Below the pieces are notes generated by a model that worked only from the letters and a program-made list of their open reading frames with translations, did no database searches and was not told the DNA's origin. The translations under genes and the position numbers were made by a program. This document shows, piece after piece, positions 1-8,151 of a DNA stretch of 49,042 nt (position 1 is the first letter of the stretch; each line of letters starts with the position of its first letter). The DNA comes from Ruminococcus sp. (GTDB taxonomy: Bacteria; Bacillota; Clostridia; Oscillospirales; Acutalibacteraceae), in assembly GCA_017481885.1 (NCBI GenBank), contig JAFUOM010000100.1, forward strand, positions 1 through 49,042, in the 5' to 3' direction.

Positions 1-1979
1 ATATCTACAGTAAGTTTACTTCCTACCTCTGGTTTACTGTCTGGTGTAAATATTACCTTTAGTGAGTCATCAACAACTGTAAATTCTACTAACACATACG
101 CACGCTTTGTAGAATACACCTGAGAAATAACACCTTTGTAGCCGTTGATATAACCTGCGACATAGCCTATATGCTCAGGGAATGTGTATTCATCGAGAGC
201 ATCGAATTGGACTGCACATTCATAAGTCTTGCCTGCTTCGAATGTCATACCGTCAGGCATAATGTAATACTCGCCTGCAGTTTCATCATAATAAGACCAG
301 TCAACATCTGTTGTTTCGTAGCCCTCACCTGCAGGGGTAACTGTTGCATTTGGTAATGCACCTGCAACCGGTTTTGTTACATTTGCCTTGAGAACAGATA
401 CTTCCTGAAGTTCTGCAACTGCAATTTTGAAAATATGGGTTTTACCTGTAACATATTCATCGCCTTTGTAAAGCTGAATGCTACACCACACCTCATAATT
501 ACCTAATCTGTCCACAAAGCTCTTTATATCAAATTCTTTACCTGTGTTTCGTGTTATGAGTGTGCCTTGGTTGTTATAGTTTACATATACTTTCTCTTTA
601 ACATTGTAGCCTTTATCAGAAAGTTCCTGAGAAATTTGTGAGGTAAATCCAAACTTAAGAGATTGTCCGAAGTATATAGTACCGAGGTCAGTATAGAGCT
701 GTGAAAGTTCCGCTTCGCTTAAAGAAGGTGTTATTGTTTTGAATCCATAATCACTGTTGCTAAGTGGTTTTACTTTAACTTTAACTGTGTTTGTCGCAGA
801 TTTGCGAACCTCACCGTTATAATAAAGATTTATAGTGTTCTCAATAACATAATCATCTGCACTGAGGGTGTTCATCTCAACCCCAACGCCTTTTGCGTAT
901 TTACCTATTTCTGTCTGTGTGTATGAAACTTTACCTGTGCTGTTTTTAACAACTATCTTTTCTTCAATGGTAAAGTCCATATCAGCGAAAACCTTTGGAA
1001 CGTCTTTAGCCTTGAATCCGTAGACATAGTCCTCAATTTCCTCATAGATTTCGCCTGCGTCAAACTCAGTTTTGCCGTAAGGCACAGAAGGATTCTGAGC
1101 TTCAAAGTAAGGACTGAAAATGGTGATTTCCTCATTTGTGTAAAGGAAGTTTGCAGCTGTTCTGGTCTTATGAGAATAACAGAGTGCCGTATCCGCAAGC
1201 TTATAGTTTGCATTCTCACCGATAGTTACACCTTTTTTGAAGTGACCATTTACAAGTATAAGATTGCCCGTATTGTCGTATTTGAAAGTGCTGACAGGCT
1301 CAGCAAATTCACCGTCAAAAATACAAGTCGAGCCCCAGTTTGTCAAAGTGTCTAAGAAATTACCTCCATAGACATATGTTACGGCAAACTTATCGGTGTG
1401 AACGTTTTCTTCAAATTCGCCACCGTAAATATAGAGCTTGCCCTGATCATGGTTAAAAAAGCGGTCCCCTTTGAAAACGCCATCATATATATACACTTTA
1501 CTGTAATTATACATGGCAACAACGCCCATGCTTACTTCTTTGCTCTCGTAAATTACAGGACCGTTTGACTCAAAGGTTCCGTGAACAGTAAGAAGGCCTG
1601 AGTCACCCTCATACTTAATTTTACCACTACCTGTTATTGTCAGTTTGCCAGTATTGGCAATGTATATACCGGAACTATTTGTTTTTATGTTTAACTCTTT
1701 GCCGTTAATATCAATATTGATATTGGCTTCAACATGCAGACCACCTGAAAGTGTCATATCTGCACCGAGTCTGATATATATATTCTTATCGCTGTGAACG
1801 AAACCGAATAAATCGCTAGAAGTATTAGCGATATAAGGATCACTTTTTGTACCAGAACCATCATAGCTTGTTATTGCAACAGATGTAACTGCCGCTGTTG
1901 TTGTGATTGCAGTAACAGTAACAAGACTTATTACCATAACAATAGCCAATAGAAGACTTAACAATCTTTTTGCTTTCAT
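1..1979 (-). CDS. Secreted beta-helix-like protein, 3' end outside window
   Basis: The reading frame opens at ATG 1979 and stays open to the window edge (659 codons), so only the C-terminus is missing. The first 28 or so residues form a signal peptide (MKAKRLL, a hydrophobic core, then ITTTAA). Residues about 35-250 contain short repeated strand-turn units rich in I/V/Y and G (for example KLYIYGGEFEENV, VTYVYGGNF, STCIFDGEF), which looks like a right-handed beta-helix or pectate-lyase-like fold. The remainder resembles Ig-like beta-sandwich domains. No catalytic residues are recognisable. By analogy with the other secreted proteins here it may end in a dockerin, but that part is not visible. 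It is divergent from the 2325 lipoprotein and has the special GGGGAC-17-TATAAT promoter at 2057-2089. Confidence 0.8.
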   Translation of the reverse strand, partial: MKAKRLLSLLLAIVMVISLVTVTAITTTAAVTSVAITSYDGSGTKSDPYIANTSSDLFGFVHSDKNIYIRLGADMTLSGGLHVEANINIDINGKELNIKTNSSGIYIANTGKLTITGSGKIKYEGDSGLLTVHGTFESNGPVIYESKEVSMGVVAMYNYSKVYIYDGVFKGDRFFNHDQGKLYIYGGEFEENVHTDKFAVTYVYGGNFLDTLTNWGSTCIFDGEFAEPVSTFKYDNTGNLILVNGHFKKGVTIGENANYKLADTALCYSHKTRTAANFLYTNEEITIFSPYFEAQNPSVPYGKTEFDAGEIYEEIEDYVYGFKAKDVPKVFADMDFTIEEKIVVKNSTGKVSYTQTEIGKYAKGVGVEMNTLSADDYVIENTINLYYNGEVRKSATNTVKVKVKPLSNSDYGFKTITPSLSEAELSQLYTDLGTIYFGQSLKFGFTSQISQELSDKGYNVKEKVYVNYNNQGTLITRNTGKEFDIKSFVDRLGNYEVWCSIQLYKGDEYVTGKTHIFKIAVAELQEVSVLKANVTKPVAGALPNATVTPAGEGYETTDVDWSYYDETAGEYYIMPDGMTFEAGKTYECAVQFDALDEYTFPEHIGYVAGYINGYKGVISQVYSTKRAYVLVEFTVVDDSLKVIFTPDSKPEVGSKLTVD

Positions 1980-2056
1980 AAATATTCCTCCAATATTTTT
2001 TGGGATTCGGTTTTAATAAATATAAATATTTATTAAACCTACAAAATCACACTTTA

Positions 2057-2089
2057 ATTATACTTATAAAAATTTATAAGTCCCCACAC
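2057..2089 (-). promoter_or_regulatory. Promoter of the secreted beta-helix gene, atypical -35
   Basis: Read on the reverse strand, GTGTGGGGAC (2089-2080) is followed after 17 bp by a perfect TATAAT (2062-2057). GGGGAC sits exactly where TTGACA would be expected, so the -35 is replaced by the recurrent GTGTGGG box. Further boxes lie upstream at 2104-2110, 2125-2131 and 2137-2143, which is 21, 42 and 54 bp from the start of the -35 box. The same arrangement occurs at three other promoters in this window, which suggests activator dependence. Confidence 0.7.
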
Positions 2090-2103
2090 TAACGAGCAAT
2101 ATG

Positions 2104-2221
2104 GTGTGGGTATTGAAAAAATTAGTGTGGGTTTTGGTGTGGGAAAGCATAAAAATTGAGATTTTTCTAAAAGCCCACACTTTTTCCCACACTTTTTTAG
2201 AATAAAACACAAATACCACAC
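2104..2221. promoter_or_regulatory. Operator cluster of GTGTGGG/CCCACAC boxes
   Basis: The intergenic region between the two divergent genes holds GTGTGGG at 2104-2110, 2125-2131 and 2137-2143, and CCCACAC at 2174-2180 and 2186-2192, with a degenerate ACCACAC at 2215-2221. The pairs 2125/2137 and 2174/2186 both have a 12-bp period and face each other as an inverted arrangement around position 2158. An open frame crosses this region on the reverse strand but looks like a shadow. The sites probably bind a regulator serving both divergent promoters. Confidence 0.7.
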
Positions 2222-2236
2222 TAGTTTTTATACATA

Positions 2237-2269
2237 GTGTGAGGACAACTATAAAAATACAAGTATAAT
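2237..2269 (+). promoter_or_regulatory. Promoter of the DUF5067 lipoprotein gene, atypical -35
   Basis: GTGTGAGGAC (2237-2246) ends in GAGGAC at the -35 position, followed by 17 bp and a perfect TATAAT (2264-2269). Boxes in inverted orientation lie 22, 51 and 63 bp upstream of the element (2215, 2186 and 2174). This mirrors the divergent promoter at 2057-2089. Confidence 0.65.
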
Positions 2270-2324
2270 TATACTTGTAAAAGCACATAACTTTTAACAA
2301 TTTATTTAAAGAGAGGTAAGAATC

Positions 2325-2867
2325 ATGAAAAAACTATTTGCACTATTACTTGCTTTTGTAATGGTATTTTCACTTGTTGCTTGTACCGGTGATACAAACA
2401 CTGACGGCGGCAATGACGCAACTGAAGCTCCTGTTGAAGAAAAAGTTCAGGAAGTTACAATCGGCGACTACTATGTTAAGTACGACCACGCTGTTCTCTA
2501 CAAGCCTTATGACAGTGAAATGAATCCTGCAGTGTTAGTTGTTTATTTTGACTTCACAAACAATGCTGCTGAAGCATATGTTCCATACACAAGAGTTTTT
2601 ACTCCTGCAACACAGGGCGGCGAAACTCTAAAGCCAACATCATTTGTTGACAAAGACAATCCACCTGAGGAAACAGATTACAACAAGACTATGTGTGAAC
2701 CAGGTCAGACAATGAAGTGTGCTTGTATTTATAGCTTTACTGAGGGCGCAGGTGATGTTGAAGTAACATTTATGGACAACTTCCACACAATTGAGGATAA
2801 ACTCGTTGTTACAATCAATCCTGATGACCTCGAACTTATCACAACATCTTTAGGCGTTGCTGAATAA
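2325..2867 (+). CDS. DUF5067 lipoprotein
   Basis: This 180-residue protein starts with a lipoprotein signal whose lipobox is LVAC (Cys 20), so it is probably anchored to the outer face of the membrane. A short Thr/Asp/Glu-rich linker follows, then one beta-rich domain with the DUF5067 hallmarks: YYVKYDHAVL, a VVYFDFTNN strand, and an EPGQTMK turn before the last strands. Members of this family resemble small immunoglobulin-like lipoprotein domains; no ligand is known to me. The start is supported by the ribosome site GAGAGG at about 2310. It is monocistronic, ending in a hairpin terminator. A two-domain relative is encoded at 8152-9099, and both lie under promoters of the same unusual class. 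Confidence 0.85.
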   Translation: MKKLFALLLAFVMVFSLVACTGDTNTDGGNDATEAPVEEKVQEVTIGDYYVKYDHAVLYKPYDSEMNPAVLVVYFDFTNNAAEAYVPYTRVFTPATQGGETLKPTSFVDKDNPPEETDYNKTMCEPGQTMKCACIYSFTEGAGDVEVTFMDNFHTIEDKLVVTINPDDLELITTSLGVAE

Positions 2868-2880
2868 CATACACAGTTTT

Positions 2881-2911
2881 AAGCAGTCACTTTTGTGGCT
2901 GCTTATTTTTT
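2881..2911 (+). terminator. Intrinsic terminator of the DUF5067 lipoprotein gene
   Basis: A 10-bp stem (AAGCAGTCAC with GTGGCTGCTT, one G-U pair, TTTT loop) is followed by ATTTTTT. It lies 14 bp after the stop codon. Confidence 0.85.
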
Positions 2912-2915
2912 GCAC

Positions 2916-2945
2916 AAAAAAACTACCTTGCACATAACAAGGTAG
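2916..2945 (-). terminator. Intrinsic terminator ending the long reverse-strand operon
   Basis: On the reverse strand a 7-bp stem CTACCTT/AAGGTAG (2939-2945 with 2923-2929) is followed by seven T residues (2922-2916). It lies just after the stop of the last gene of the 12-3 kb run and is the first strong T-tract terminator found in that run. Confidence 0.8.
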
Positions 2946-2962
2946 CTTCTTTTATATTTAGT

Positions 2963-3532
2963 TTATGCCCAAGGGTCCTGTGATTTAGGAATACGGATTC
3001 CTACCATAAGGAACTGCTCCCATAAGAACCACCTACCGTCACCTTTCATTCTTAAAGTGAGGTTTCTCGGGTTATCTGCTCCACCGCTTTTTAAAATCAG
3101 CTTCATATAGCCTTCATTCGCTGCAGAAGTAGAATTGCTTTCTATCTGAAGAGTATACGGTGTACTTGGTGTGTAATCGTTTTCAGGTGTTGCACCGTTG
3201 AAATACGAAAAAGGTACATACCAATTTCCATCTCTGAATCTGTCATCTAAAAATGAAATTTCATGAGGACTTAAAGGTCTCGGACCTCTTAAGAAATTGA
3301 GCATTTCAATACCGATACTTTTGTCAGCACCATAAACACATAAAGCAAGCACTGTTAGTGCCGCTGTCTTAAATGGTGAATCAAGAGAAGATTCCGGTAA
3401 AGCCTGTAGCTCTTCTAAACTTTCAGGCAATTTTGAAAATGTGAAAACTTCCTTTTTTATACCAAATGATCTTTGTGCCGTGCTATTAGAAACTGAATTA
3501 CCAGTGTTTCTAAGTTTATCAAAAATACTCAT
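2963..3532 (-). CDS. DUF6935-like cytoplasmic protein
   Basis: The protein has 189 residues and no signal peptide or membrane helix. It matches the pattern I associate with the DUF6935 family: the SSLDSPFKTAALTVLALCVY helix, a GPRPLSPHEISFL segment, GNWYVPFSYFNGATP, a YTPSTPYTL strand, and a C-terminal GDGRWFLWEQFLMVGIR. The function is unknown. It follows the 3549 lipoprotein gene after 16 bp, with ribosome site GGGGAG before ATG 3532, and is the last gene of the operon. Family assignment is from memory of the motif pattern rather than a search. Confidence 0.7.
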   Translation of the reverse strand: MSIFDKLRNTGNSVSNSTAQRSFGIKKEVFTFSKLPESLEELQALPESSLDSPFKTAALTVLALCVYGADKSIGIEMLNFLRGPRPLSPHEISFLDDRFRDGNWYVPFSYFNGATPENDYTPSTPYTLQIESNSTSAANEGYMKLILKSGGADNPRNLTLRMKGDGRWFLWEQFLMVGIRIPKSQDPWA

Positions 3533-3548
3533 ACAACTTCTCCCCTTT

Positions 3549-4046
3549 CTATTCAGTTACTGAACAGCTTTGATATTCTTTAGTGAGTTCAACGAAAAAA
3601 CTATATAACTCATCTTTATACTTTGAGCTTGTATCAGCTGTTTTTACATCGCTGTCATTGTAATAAACTGATGTTTGGTTAACTGTTTCGTCCATAACCT
3701 GAAATGGTAATTTCTTTTTCTTGTAGCTTTCTACGTATTCAACTATAGAATACTTCTGCTCGATTTTATGAAGCTCTTTGATGTAAGAATTATCCACCTC
3801 ACAGGATTCCAAAACAATCTCATACGGCTCATCATAAGAACGCAACTGAGCATCAAACATAGCTTTTCCGTCTTCTTCTCGAAGATAAAAGCTGTAACAA
3901 TAAGTAAAGTCCATATGGTTTTGTGAGAGGCTGATTCCCACAAAGTCCGTATTTTCTTTATTTGCGGTATTAGAACAACCGGTAGCCAATGCTCCCACGA
4001 CCACTAAAGTTGTAATTGCAAAAATAATGTATACCATTCTTTTCAT
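3549..4046 (-). CDS. Small putative lipoprotein
   Basis: The protein has about 165 residues and a lipoprotein signal with lipobox ATGC near residue 24, so export and lipid anchoring are expected. The mature part is a mixed-charge domain of about 140 residues that I do not recognise. A GTG three bases upstream is also possible, but ATG 4046 sits better behind AGGAT. The gene starts 27 bp after the stop of the dockerin gene upstream and is followed 16 bp later by the DUF6935-like gene, so it belongs to the same transcript. Confidence 0.7.
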   Translation of the reverse strand: MKRMVYIIFAITTLVVVGALATGCSNTANKENTDFVGISLSQNHMDFTYCYSFYLREEDGKAMFDAQLRSYDEPYEIVLESCEVDNSYIKELHKIEQKYSIVEYVESYKKKKLPFQVMDETVNQTSVYYNDSDVKTADTSSKYKDELYSFFVELTKEYQSCSVTE

Positions 4047-4072
4047 CACATCCTACTGACGCTTTTGTAAAA

Positions 4073-6106
4073 TTAAAACTCTGTGATCAACTCTGCGATG
4101 AACAGCTGGATTTTTGTTGCATCCATAATTGTGATATCGCCAGTTCCGTCAGTATCAGCTCTGCTAAGTTCATCAGGTGTTAGCAGGCTAACACTTGCAA
4201 TATGTAACTGGATTAGAGTTACATCCATGATATTGATCTCACCATTACCGTCAACATCGCCAAGCTTAATATTAGGAACAGTAATCTCTGTAGATTTTTC
4301 TAATGTGTAGAGTGTATAAACAGTAGAAGTTTCGTCTTTTGATTTTAAAGAAGTATCAAAATAGGTAATACCATTCTCTGTGTACGCAAATCCCTCGTAC
4401 ATATCGTCGCCATAATCATAGTAATCAACAGGCGAATATGTAAGGGTTTCTTCAGTACCATCTTTATACTCAACATAGATTGTCATACCATCAGTATTGT
4501 AAGCGAAATTCTCAACTTTAGTAATACTTTCAACCTCTCTGGACTCTGTATACTCAATACCGTAATAATCAGTCATTACACCAAGACAAACTACAGTAGT
4601 ATAATACTTCTCCGAATTGAGATCAAATTGTCTCAATATACTGAGTTCGTAATCTCCTACAGGTACGTGACAATAGAAACTACCGTTGAGTTCGTATGTC
4701 ATATTTTCTTCTGTAAGCACAACTGTTTCATTGGTGCCATCCTTGAAGTTTACTTTGATTTCCATACCTGTGTAATCAGCGTGGTATCTATCCTCGTACT
4801 CGTGCTTATCAGGAGCTTTCAGAACTTCTATAGAATCAACAGGATTTTCAACAACCTTTACGCTGTATGTGATATCCATACCTTTGTACGAAAGTGTTAC
4901 CTGAACATTACCTGCACCTGCAACAAGATATTCACCGATTTCGTACATATAGCCGTCGATTTGCATATTTCCCATATCAATGTTGTCTTCATCGATAACC
5001 TCAGTTGTGCCGTCGCTGTATCCAAGTTCAAAAGATAAACCTGTCAAATCGTCAGGGCAAAGAACATAGTCGCCATCGTAAACGTAACCTGTATTAAAAT
5101 CTCCGTATATATACTCTCTGGTTGGTGCAGAAATGAGAGTAACGCTCTCATACGGACAAGGAAGAATAGATACGGTAGCAGTTGTAGTGCATCCCATATA
5201 TTCGATAGTAAATTCGTGCTCACCCACACCCCAAGGTGTTGTGAACTGGTCATCATCGTTTGAGAAGTAAAAACCTTCTATAACCTGATTGTAATAGCTT
5301 TCAACCGAGCTTGTACCGTCTTTATAATTAATCTTCATCATAGTATCCTGAGGCATCAGATAGCTATAAATATAATTACCCTCTGAATACATACCTGACG
5401 AATATTCATAAATCTCAATCGGACTCATAGACTCAACGCTGATAGATTTAATTGGATTTTCAATCATATCAAGCATAAGTCTGTCGTAACCTTCGCCACA
5501 TACTATCTCAACAAAATAGTTACCATAACCATCACTATCAATAGTATTCTCAACATTAAACCCTGCAACGGTACCACCCTCATCGTAACTCCATAAAACT
5601 TCTTCACCATCTGAGAGAGTAAAAGTAACTTCCAGACCGCTTAAATCGATAGATTCATATTCAAAACCTATGATGCAAGTTGTATCATCAGGTTTTTTTG
5701 AGATGTATGCATCTTCTACGCCAACAGTTTCAGTAGCAAAGAGATTGAATTTTACGACCTGTGTTTCTTCAACATAAGCACCAACTTCGAGATAATAAGT
5801 ATAACCTGAATAAAGCTTATAAGTTAAATTAAAGTTAGTATCATCATATGAATCATCTGCGAAATCAATCTCATCCCAATTGCTATTGTACAAGGTTGCA
5901 TAAGTATTACAATCACCTTCAGTGTAAAACTTGTACCATCCATCTTCAGTTGGAGTGAATCTATATATTTCTACATCTTCACCCACCCAGACTTCATATT
6001 TTGTATCGAGTTCAAGTTCAATTTCATCGCCACCGGCAAAAGCAGTAAACGGCATTAAGCTTAACAGCATTACTGATATTAAAACAATAGATATTATCTT
6101 TTTCAT
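4073..6106 (-). CDS. Secreted multidomain protein with C-terminal type I dockerin
   Basis: The protein has 677 residues. A signal peptide ends at AFAGG (about residue 25). Residues about 30-125 resemble a bacterial pre-peptidase C-terminal (PPC) beta domain (VEIYRFTPTEDGWYKFY, YTYYLEVGAY). Several Ig-like modules of the SDGT/KDGT type follow (GLSFELGYSDGTTEVI, MEIKVNFKDGTNETV, MTIYVEYKDGTEETL). The last 62 residues are a dockerin: DVDGNGEINIMD and DTDGTGDITIMD give two complete calcium loops, each followed by an IQL helix. No enzyme domain is visible, so it may be an adhesive or structural cell-surface component held by a cohesin. It lies between the TPM gene and a lipoprotein gene in the operon. 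Confidence 0.9.
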   Translation of the reverse strand: MKKIISIVLISVMLLSLMPFTAFAGGDEIELELDTKYEVWVGEDVEIYRFTPTEDGWYKFYTEGDCNTYATLYNSNWDEIDFADDSYDDTNFNLTYKLYSGYTYYLEVGAYVEETQVVKFNLFATETVGVEDAYISKKPDDTTCIIGFEYESIDLSGLEVTFTLSDGEEVLWSYDEGGTVAGFNVENTIDSDGYGNYFVEIVCGEGYDRLMLDMIENPIKSISVESMSPIEIYEYSSGMYSEGNYIYSYLMPQDTMMKINYKDGTSSVESYYNQVIEGFYFSNDDDQFTTPWGVGEHEFTIEYMGCTTTATVSILPCPYESVTLISAPTREYIYGDFNTGYVYDGDYVLCPDDLTGLSFELGYSDGTTEVIDEDNIDMGNMQIDGYMYEIGEYLVAGAGNVQVTLSYKGMDITYSVKVVENPVDSIEVLKAPDKHEYEDRYHADYTGMEIKVNFKDGTNETVVLTEENMTYELNGSFYCHVPVGDYELSILRQFDLNSEKYYTTVVCLGVMTDYYGIEYTESREVESITKVENFAYNTDGMTIYVEYKDGTEETLTYSPVDYYDYGDDMYEGFAYTENGITYFDTSLKSKDETSTVYTLYTLEKSTEITVPNIKLGDVDGNGEINIMDVTLIQLHIASVSLLTPDELSRADTDGTGDITIMDATKIQLFIAELITEF

Positions 6107-6127
6107 AAAATCACCTACTAAACTTCA

Positions 6128-6152
6128 TCAGGGGCACCTCAAGTACCCCTGA
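6128..6152. other. Intergenic hairpin between TPM and dockerin genes
   Basis: TCAGGGG (6128-6134) pairs perfectly with CCCCTGA (6146-6152). There is no T-tract on the reverse strand, so it may be an attenuator or a processing/stability stem rather than a full terminator. Confidence 0.5.
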
Positions 6153-6168
6153 TTGAAATATAATTTTC

Positions 6169-6972
6169 TTAGAAGCTTCCGCCTCCGCCTCCGTGAGTTC
6201 TGCCTGATGATGAGGTGTGTGTAGAAGAACCACCGTCATCATCGTCTTTAGGAATTTCCTCTGCATCCACCTTGCGGTAAAGGAAATATTCTCTAGACTC
6301 AGTAATATGCATACTACCAGGCTTTTCATAATCAGCAGCAGCACTTTGGAAACGCACAGATTTGAGCTGACCTTTCATAATCACTGTAACAATCAGCGCA
6401 ATAACAAGACCTACAACAAGCGAAATAAGTAGGTTTTTAAACACATTGAAAGGTGCCTTCGGTGCTGTATCAACATCGAAAGGCTCACCGTTCTTTGCTT
6501 GAGTTACAAAGTCATCACAAAGCTGTGCGTATGTAACAAAAGCACTATAGTAATCACCATCAGCTAAGTCAGAAGTCATCTGCTCACCGATATATTTAAT
6601 ACCATAGTCAGTAAGAGCAGTAATGCCATAACCTGATGTCGAGATATGCCACTGACGTTCATCCCTTGCTACAAGCAAAAGAGCTCCGTCAAGATTATCT
6701 CCATAACCATATCCTAAATAATCGAAGAAATCGTCAGCCGCAGCTTCGATTGTAGCACCTTCTAATGTGTCAATAGTTAAAACAACTACATCGAACTGCT
6801 GACGCTCACTGATTTCGTCAAGCTTAGAGAGAAGTTCAACATCAAGAGAATCATCAACAATCTCAGCTTGATCTATATATCTGAATGTCTCTTCGTCTGC
6901 TGCAAAAGCAGGAACAATGGAAACTATGCAAAGAAGCACAGCAAATATTAAAGCAAAAATTCTCTTATTCAT
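6169..6972 (-). CDS. TPM-domain membrane protein, YdjH-like
   Basis: The 267-residue protein has a signal peptide (to about AFAAD) and an extracytoplasmic TPM domain at about 30-165, with the family features YIDQAEIVDDS, FDVVVLTIDTLEG, DNLDGALLLVARDERQWHISTSG and YGIKYIGEQM. A single transmembrane helix follows at about 175-197, then a cytoplasmic tail ending in Asp-, Ser- and Gly-rich sequence (GGGGGSF), typical of TPM proteins. TPM domains are linked to envelope maintenance. In Bacillus YdjH is encoded next to a zinc-ribbon protein and an SPFH protein, which are both present in this operon. The upstream ribosome site AAGGAGG supports ATG 6972. Confidence 0.85.
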   Translation of the reverse strand: MNKRIFALIFAVLLCIVSIVPAFAADEETFRYIDQAEIVDDSLDVELLSKLDEISERQQFDVVVLTIDTLEGATIEAAADDFFDYLGYGYGDNLDGALLLVARDERQWHISTSGYGITALTDYGIKYIGEQMTSDLADGDYYSAFVTYAQLCDDFVTQAKNGEPFDVDTAPKAPFNVFKNLLISLVVGLVIALIVTVIMKGQLKSVRFQSAAADYEKPGSMHITESREYFLYRKVDAEEIPKDDDDGGSSTHTSSSGRTHGGGGGSF

Positions 6973-6986
6973 TTAACTGCACCTCC

Positions 6987-8072
6987 TTAAAATAACCAAG
7001 TAAGGTATGTAATCAGGAAAGTTACTGCTGTTGCAATGCCTGCAATACCAGCAAACCACTTACCGAACAATCCCTTATCCATTGGTAAATCGCCCACAAA
7101 TTTTCCTGTCTGACCATTCATAGCGAAAAGGTAATTCTTACCCTGCCATGATGTGTTAAGTAACCATACAGGATATAAAGCATATTTAGCCTGACCGTTA
7201 GAAAGATTAACAAAAGTATTCTCAGGAACAACAGTGTCAAAGCCTTTTACTGTCTTAAGGAAAGACTCTTCAACACTTCGCTTGATACGAGTATTAGCAC
7301 GGTCAATACTCTCATTTGCATCAACATCATATTTATCAGCAAGATAACCAGCAAGATAAGCTGTCTGGAAATCAGTAGCCTCGTTAAAGTTAAATGGCTC
7401 AATAGATTCCATTAAATCATCAGGCATTTTTGAAGAACCATCAACAGGTACACGCTCAAAACCTATATTGCCACCACGGACAACGGCAAAATAGCTTGTT
7501 TCAGTATATCTGTATGAACTGTCACTCCAGCGTCTTACTTTTGTTGCTTTATAGCGGATATGTGCGTTAGCATCAGCTTCAAAAAGCCAGAAAGGAACAT
7601 ATACACCCTTAATCTCGTCAATATGATTCTGGTCTTTAAAAGCTTTCGGTAAAAGAATCTTGCCTTTATAGTGCTTGAGCAGAGATTCTTTAGCGGCTTT
7701 CTTATCAAGTTTAAATGGAATGACATAATCAGGTTTCAAATCACCACTAAACTGACCCATAAATACAACCGGGTTGCCGCAATACGGACAAGATGTAGCA
7801 GCTGTTGTTTCGTCACCTACGATTTCACCACCGCAGGATTTACAGGAGTATGTACCAAGACCAGTTGTTTCTCCTTCTCCCCACTGTGAACCTGCTTGTG
7901 TGTCCCACTGCATATTATCTTCTTGTTGGTTATTAAGTTCATTGTCATAAGCCTTCAAAGCTTCCATCTCAAACTCTGAATCGCAATATGGACATTTCAT
8001 TTTTTGAGTCGCACTGTCGAATGCTATTGCACCGCCACAGCACGGACATTTATATTCTTGCATTACTGCCAA
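6987..8072 (-). CDS. TFIIB-type zinc-ribbon membrane protein, YdjG-like
   Basis: The 361-residue protein carries two zinc ribbons: CPCCGG with CPYCDS at the N-terminus, and CKSCGGE with CPYCGNP near residues 75-105. A central domain with PDYVIPFKLDKKAAKE and GVYVPFWLFEADA is characteristic of the YdjG-like family. One C-terminal transmembrane helix is present (about 338-360). TTG 8072 is the likely start because AGGAGGG lies seven bases upstream, whereas ATG 8063 would be 16 bases away. It is 14 bp from the TPM gene. The family member in Bacillus belongs to a membrane-protection complex with YdjH and YdjI, and I infer a similar role. Confidence 0.8.
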   Translation of the reverse strand: MAVMQEYKCPCCGGAIAFDSATQKMKCPYCDSEFEMEALKAYDNELNNQQEDNMQWDTQAGSQWGEGETTGLGTYSCKSCGGEIVGDETTAATSCPYCGNPVVFMGQFSGDLKPDYVIPFKLDKKAAKESLLKHYKGKILLPKAFKDQNHIDEIKGVYVPFWLFEADANAHIRYKATKVRRWSDSSYRYTETSYFAVVRGGNIGFERVPVDGSSKMPDDLMESIEPFNFNEATDFQTAYLAGYLADKYDVDANESIDRANTRIKRSVEESFLKTVKGFDTVVPENTFVNLSNGQAKYALYPVWLLNTSWQGKNYLFAMNGQTGKFVGDLPMDKGLFGKWFAGIAGIATAVTFLITYLTWLF

Positions 8073-8100
8073 GTTAATTCCCTCCTAAAATTTCTAAATT

Positions 8101-8136
8101 GATGTAGCTTTCCTGAAAAATCAGGAAAGCTACATC
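8101..8136. other. Perfect 16-bp hairpin between the zinc-ribbon and DUF5067 genes
   Basis: Positions 8101-8116 are perfectly complementary to 8121-8136, with an AAAA loop. On the reverse strand it is followed by AATTTAG rather than a T-run, so it could be a partial terminator, an RNA-stabilising stem or a processing site inside the operon. Confidence 0.7.
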
Positions 8137-8151
8137 GTTAATATGATTAGA

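Noticed and set aside
953..1219. 88-codon reverse frame inside the first gene
   Set aside because: It is in a different frame from the 659-codon secreted-protein frame, which is continuous and has good domain pattern across this stretch.
2064..2300. 78-codon reverse-strand open frame over the divergent region
   Set aside because: It runs through both promoters and all boxes, has no ribosome site and no recognisable protein pattern; its Thr/His repeats are just the boxes read in frame.
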